Part shown: piece by piece, positions 61,700 through 64,000 of the stretch
Numbering within the stretch: position 1 is the first letter of the stretch
Layout of the letters: each line of letters starts with the position of its first letter
Source: Bradyrhizobium elkanii USDA 76
GTDB taxonomy: Bacteria; Pseudomonadota; Alphaproteobacteria; Rhizobiales; Xanthobacteraceae
Assembly: GCF_023278185.1 (NCBI RefSeq)
Contig: NZ_CP066356.1
Location: 2,038,001 to 2,102,000 of the forward strand
Reading direction: 5' to 3'
DNA length: 64,000 nucleotides
The notes under the pieces: model-generated
The model's input: the letters and a program-made list of their open reading frames with translations, nothing else
The model's database searches: none
Told to the model about the DNA's origin: nothing
Made by a program: the position numbers and the translations under genes

Positions 61700-64000
61700 C
61701 TAGAACTTCGCCCGGATGCCGGCATAGGCGGCGAGCGGCATGCCGGGCACGAAGGTGCGCGGATCGGTCAGCTGGGCCATCAGATTGGGCGCGGCTCCGG
61801 CGCTGGCAAAGCCGCCGGTCTCGTAGAACGCGCCGCCGAGATAATAATGCTGGTTGAAGACGTTGTTGATCAGGCCGAACACCTCGATATTCGGCGTGAT
61901 CTTGTAGGAGGTGTGCAGGTTCACGACCGCGTAGGCCGGGACCTTCTGGCTCTGGTTGGTGTCGTCGCCGACGAGCCACTGGCTGCCGACGACGTTGACG
62001 TCGGCGCCGATCTTCCATGCGTCGGTGGCGAGGTACTCGACACCGGCCTTGAAGCGGTGCGCAGGAATGCCCGGGATATGGTCGCCCGGCTTGACGTTGA
62101 TGAACCGGACGTCATCGTTGTTCGGGTCGGTCAGGGCGTTCGGGTTGTCGGGAGCCGGCAACGTATTTGCGCTTCGATAGGTCGCGTCGATGAAGGTGTA
62201 GTTGGCATAGGCGTTCCAGCGATCGACGCGGTAGTCGAGCTTGGCCTCGATGCCCTGCCGCAGGGTCTGCCCCGCATTCTGGAAATAGCCGAAATTGCCT
62301 GTGCCGATGGGGCTCTGCACCCGGATGATGTCGTCGTCGGACAGAGTGTGGAACGCGCCGATGCCCCAGCTCAGCATGCCGGTCCTGGCATCGCGGCCCC
62401 AGCTGCCGCGGAAGCCGGCCTCGACAGTGTGCGACACCACCTGCTTGAGCGGCGGATCGGACACCAGGAAGGAATCGATGACGCAGGGGCGTGCCGGATC
62501 GGAGCAGCCGAGCTCAAGCGGCGTCGGCGCGCGGTTGGCCTCCGAATAGCCGGCATAGAAGGTGAGGTTCGGCGTGATCTTGTAGGTGCCGCCGATCACC
62601 GGGTTGAACCGCTGGAAGCGATTGTTGCTGTTGAGCTGCGGGTTGGTCCCGGTCTGGTCCTGGAGATCGATCTCGGCATAGTTGAATCGTCCACCTCCGG
62701 TGACCGAGAACCTGTTCGTCACGTCGAAGGTATCGGTGAGATAGACGCCGGTGTAGGTATTGGTGGCGCGCAGGTCGACCGGGGCGAGACCGGCGTCGGG
62801 CTGGTCGATGAAAATGCCGGTGCCTGTCACGAACAGGTTGTTCGGATCGATGGTGCCGAGCTCGCTGGTCGCCGTGAATTTCGTATTGCCGTGGTCGACG
62901 CTGACGCCCATCACGACGTGGTTGTCGTGCCCGAACAGCTTGTCCGAGTTGGTCAGCTGGGCCGTGCCGCCGAAGCTGTTGGTCGCGGCCCGGTTGCGGT
63001 CGACTTCGCCAAGGAAGGCGTTGCCCAGCGTGTTCGGAACCGAGGGACCTCCCGCCGGACCGAAAATCGGCAGGTCGTCGCCGATGCACAAACTGTCTCC
63101 CCCGTCGCAGGCATGCACGTCGGTGCCGTTGCCGTCGACATGGGTCTGTCGGAAGCCGCGGAAATAGGCGTTGCCCTGGAAGGACCACGTGTCGGAGAAA
63201 TTGTGGTTCAACGTCGCGTTGACGAAGGCGAGCTGAAGCAGCGTCGTCTGCGGCCAGGTGTAGACGCTCGACCAGCGTTGATTGAGCATCTGCACCGGCG
63301 TTGCCGCGACATTGCCGAGGAGGTTGCTGGCGCCGGTGAAATTGATGTGGAATTCGGTCTGGTCGTTGCGCGCGCCGACGTCGATATACATGCGGTTGAT
63401 GTGCGACGAATTGGCGTAGTCGCGCCAGCCGCGATCGTAGGCGGATTCGAACGCAGCGTAGGCGGAGATGTTGTCCCTCTGGCCGCCGGCCTGCACGCTC
63501 CCCTGCACCCGCCCGTAAGAGCCACCGAACAGTTCAGCCTCGGAGCCCTGATAGGTGAAGCCGTTCTTCATCTGGATGCTCAGCGCGCCGCCGATCGCAT
63601 TGAGGCCGAACACCGGATTGTTGGGAAACAGCGCAACGCTGTCGATGGCCTTTTCCGGGATGAAATCCCAATTGACGACGTCGCCCCAGGATTCGTTGAT
63701 GCGCACGCCGTTCTGATAGACCGCGATGCCCTGCGGCGTGCCCTGCACCGGCGAGGCGGTGAAGCCGCGGTAGTCGAGATTGCGCTGGAACGGATTGCCG
63801 GTCTGGTCGGTGAGCGTGACGCCGGGCAGCTTGCGGTTCACAGCATCGAGGAAGTTGGTCGAGTAGTTGTGGCTGAAATCCTGCGTCGTCATCACCGCGG
63901 TGTTGGACGGGACCTTGTCGCGATCAATCAGGGTGGAGTCGCGGTCGGAGGGGCCGGGTGCAGCGGTGCCGACATCGGGTCCCGCTGCCGGAGCAGCAGG
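61700..64000 (-). CDS. TonB-dependent outer-membrane receptor (N-terminus beyond the window)
   Basis: The frame is open from the stop at 61700 to the window edge, so the gene is 5'-truncated here; an internal ATG at 63895 is not its start. The visible part begins with a Pro/Ala-rich stretch, then a plug domain (NFLDAVNRKLPGVTLTDQTG, RGFTASPVQGTPQGIAVYQN, FGLNAIGGALSIQMKNG) and a ~550-residue beta-barrel (YAGYSEANRAPTPLELGCSD) ending LAAYAGIRAKF, with the terminal Phe of outer-membrane proteins. Such receptors import siderophores, cobalamin or other large ligands with energy from TonB; the ligand is not evident. Confidence 0.92.
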   Translation of the reverse strand, partial: PAAPAAGPDVGTAAPGPSDRDSTLIDRDKVPSNTAVMTTQDFSHNYSTNFLDAVNRKLPGVTLTDQTGNPFQRNLDYRGFTASPVQGTPQGIAVYQNGVRINESWGDVVNWDFIPEKAIDSVALFPNNPVFGLNAIGGALSIQMKNGFTYQGSEAELFGGSYGRVQGSVQAGGQRDNISAYAAFESAYDRGWRDYANSSHINRMYIDVGARNDQTEFHINFTGASNLLGNVAATPVQMLNQRWSSVYTWPQTTLLQLAFVNATLNHNFSDTWSFQGNAYFRGFRQTHVDGNGTDVHACDGGDSLCIGDDLPIFGPAGGPSVPNTLGNAFLGEVDRNRAATNSFGGTAQLTNSDKLFGHDNHVVMGVSVDHGNTKFTATSELGTIDPNNLFVTGTGIFIDQPDAGLAPVDLRATNTYTGVYLTDTFDVTNRFSVTGGGRFNYAEIDLQDQTGTNPQLNSNNRFQRFNPVIGGTYKITPNLTFYAGYSEANRAPTPLELGCSDPARPCVIDSFLVSDPPLKQVVSHTVEAGFRGSWGRDARTGMLSWGIGAFHTLSDDDIIRVQSPIGTGNFGYFQNAGQTLRQGIEAKLDYRVDRWNAYANYTFIDATYRSANTLPAPDNPNALTDPNNDDVRFINVKPGDHIPGIPAHRFKAGVEYLATDAWKIGADVNVVGSQWLVGDDTNQSQKVPAYAVVNLHTSYKITPNIEVFGLINNVFNQHYYLGGAFYETGGFASAGAAPNLMAQLTDPRTFVPGMPLAAYAGIRAKF

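Overview
The window looks like chromosomal DNA of a Bradyrhizobium or close relative (Alphaproteobacteria, Nitrobacteraceae). The reasons are high GC content, codon use rich in GCC/GGC/CTG, many branched-chain-type ABC transporter genes, TonB receptor, FixJ-type regulators, and several short palindromic intergenic repeats of the kind scattered through Bradyrhizobium genomes. This is recognition from sequence, not a database result.

Region 1 (1-16.4 kb). The tail of a substrate-binding lipoprotein is followed by an FAD/NAD(P)-binding protein, then a phenylacetate-catabolism segment: a TetR regulator (paaR-like) convergent with paaZ and paaG. Two related 22-bp dyads, one before the regulator and one before paaG, tie them together. 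After that come a decayed AraC gene, a LivK-type binding protein, a GFA-family protein, a TetR/YdhR divergent pair around a 42-bp palindrome, a PcfJ-like unknown, an aldo-keto reductase coupled to an amidohydrolase, and tex. An IS5-family element sits inside a palindromic repeat next to catalase.

Region 2 (16.4-21.2 kb). It holds katA, a small Gly/His-rich secreted protein, and an OmpR/EnvZ-like two-component pair preceded by three direct repeats.

Region 3 (21.2-43.3 kb) is the most unusual part. About twenty genes, all on the minus strand and mostly overlapping or a few bases apart, run from an ABC substrate-binding protein and an AraC regulator through LivH, LivM, LivG, a LivF fused to a Tm-1-like (UPF0261) domain, a PEP-hydrolase-family TIM barrel, a giant flotillin-like coiled-coil protein and two paralogous SRPBCC (CoxG-like) proteins. 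They continue with a molybdenum hydroxylase (FAD, 2Fe-2S, and a large subunit split into two genes), a MoxR ATPase, a VWA protein, an amidohydrolase, an AHL-lactonase-like metallo-hydrolase, an SMP-30/isochorismatase fusion and an azoreductase. My inference is a dedicated uptake and oxidation pathway for an unidentified, probably ring-containing, compound whose products are opened by lactonase-type hydrolases, with its own enzyme-maturation and membrane-scaffold functions.

Region 4 (43.3-51.4 kb). An 870-bp mosaic of structured repeats is followed by an SDR, a Tat-exported alpha/beta hydrolase and an AraC regulator, then divergently a PAS histidine kinase with three response regulators.

Region 5 (51.4-64 kb). 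It holds tamA-tamB, an SDR divergent from a frameshifted LysR gene, a small outer-membrane-type protein, another SDR, and a TonB-dependent receptor cut by the window edge.
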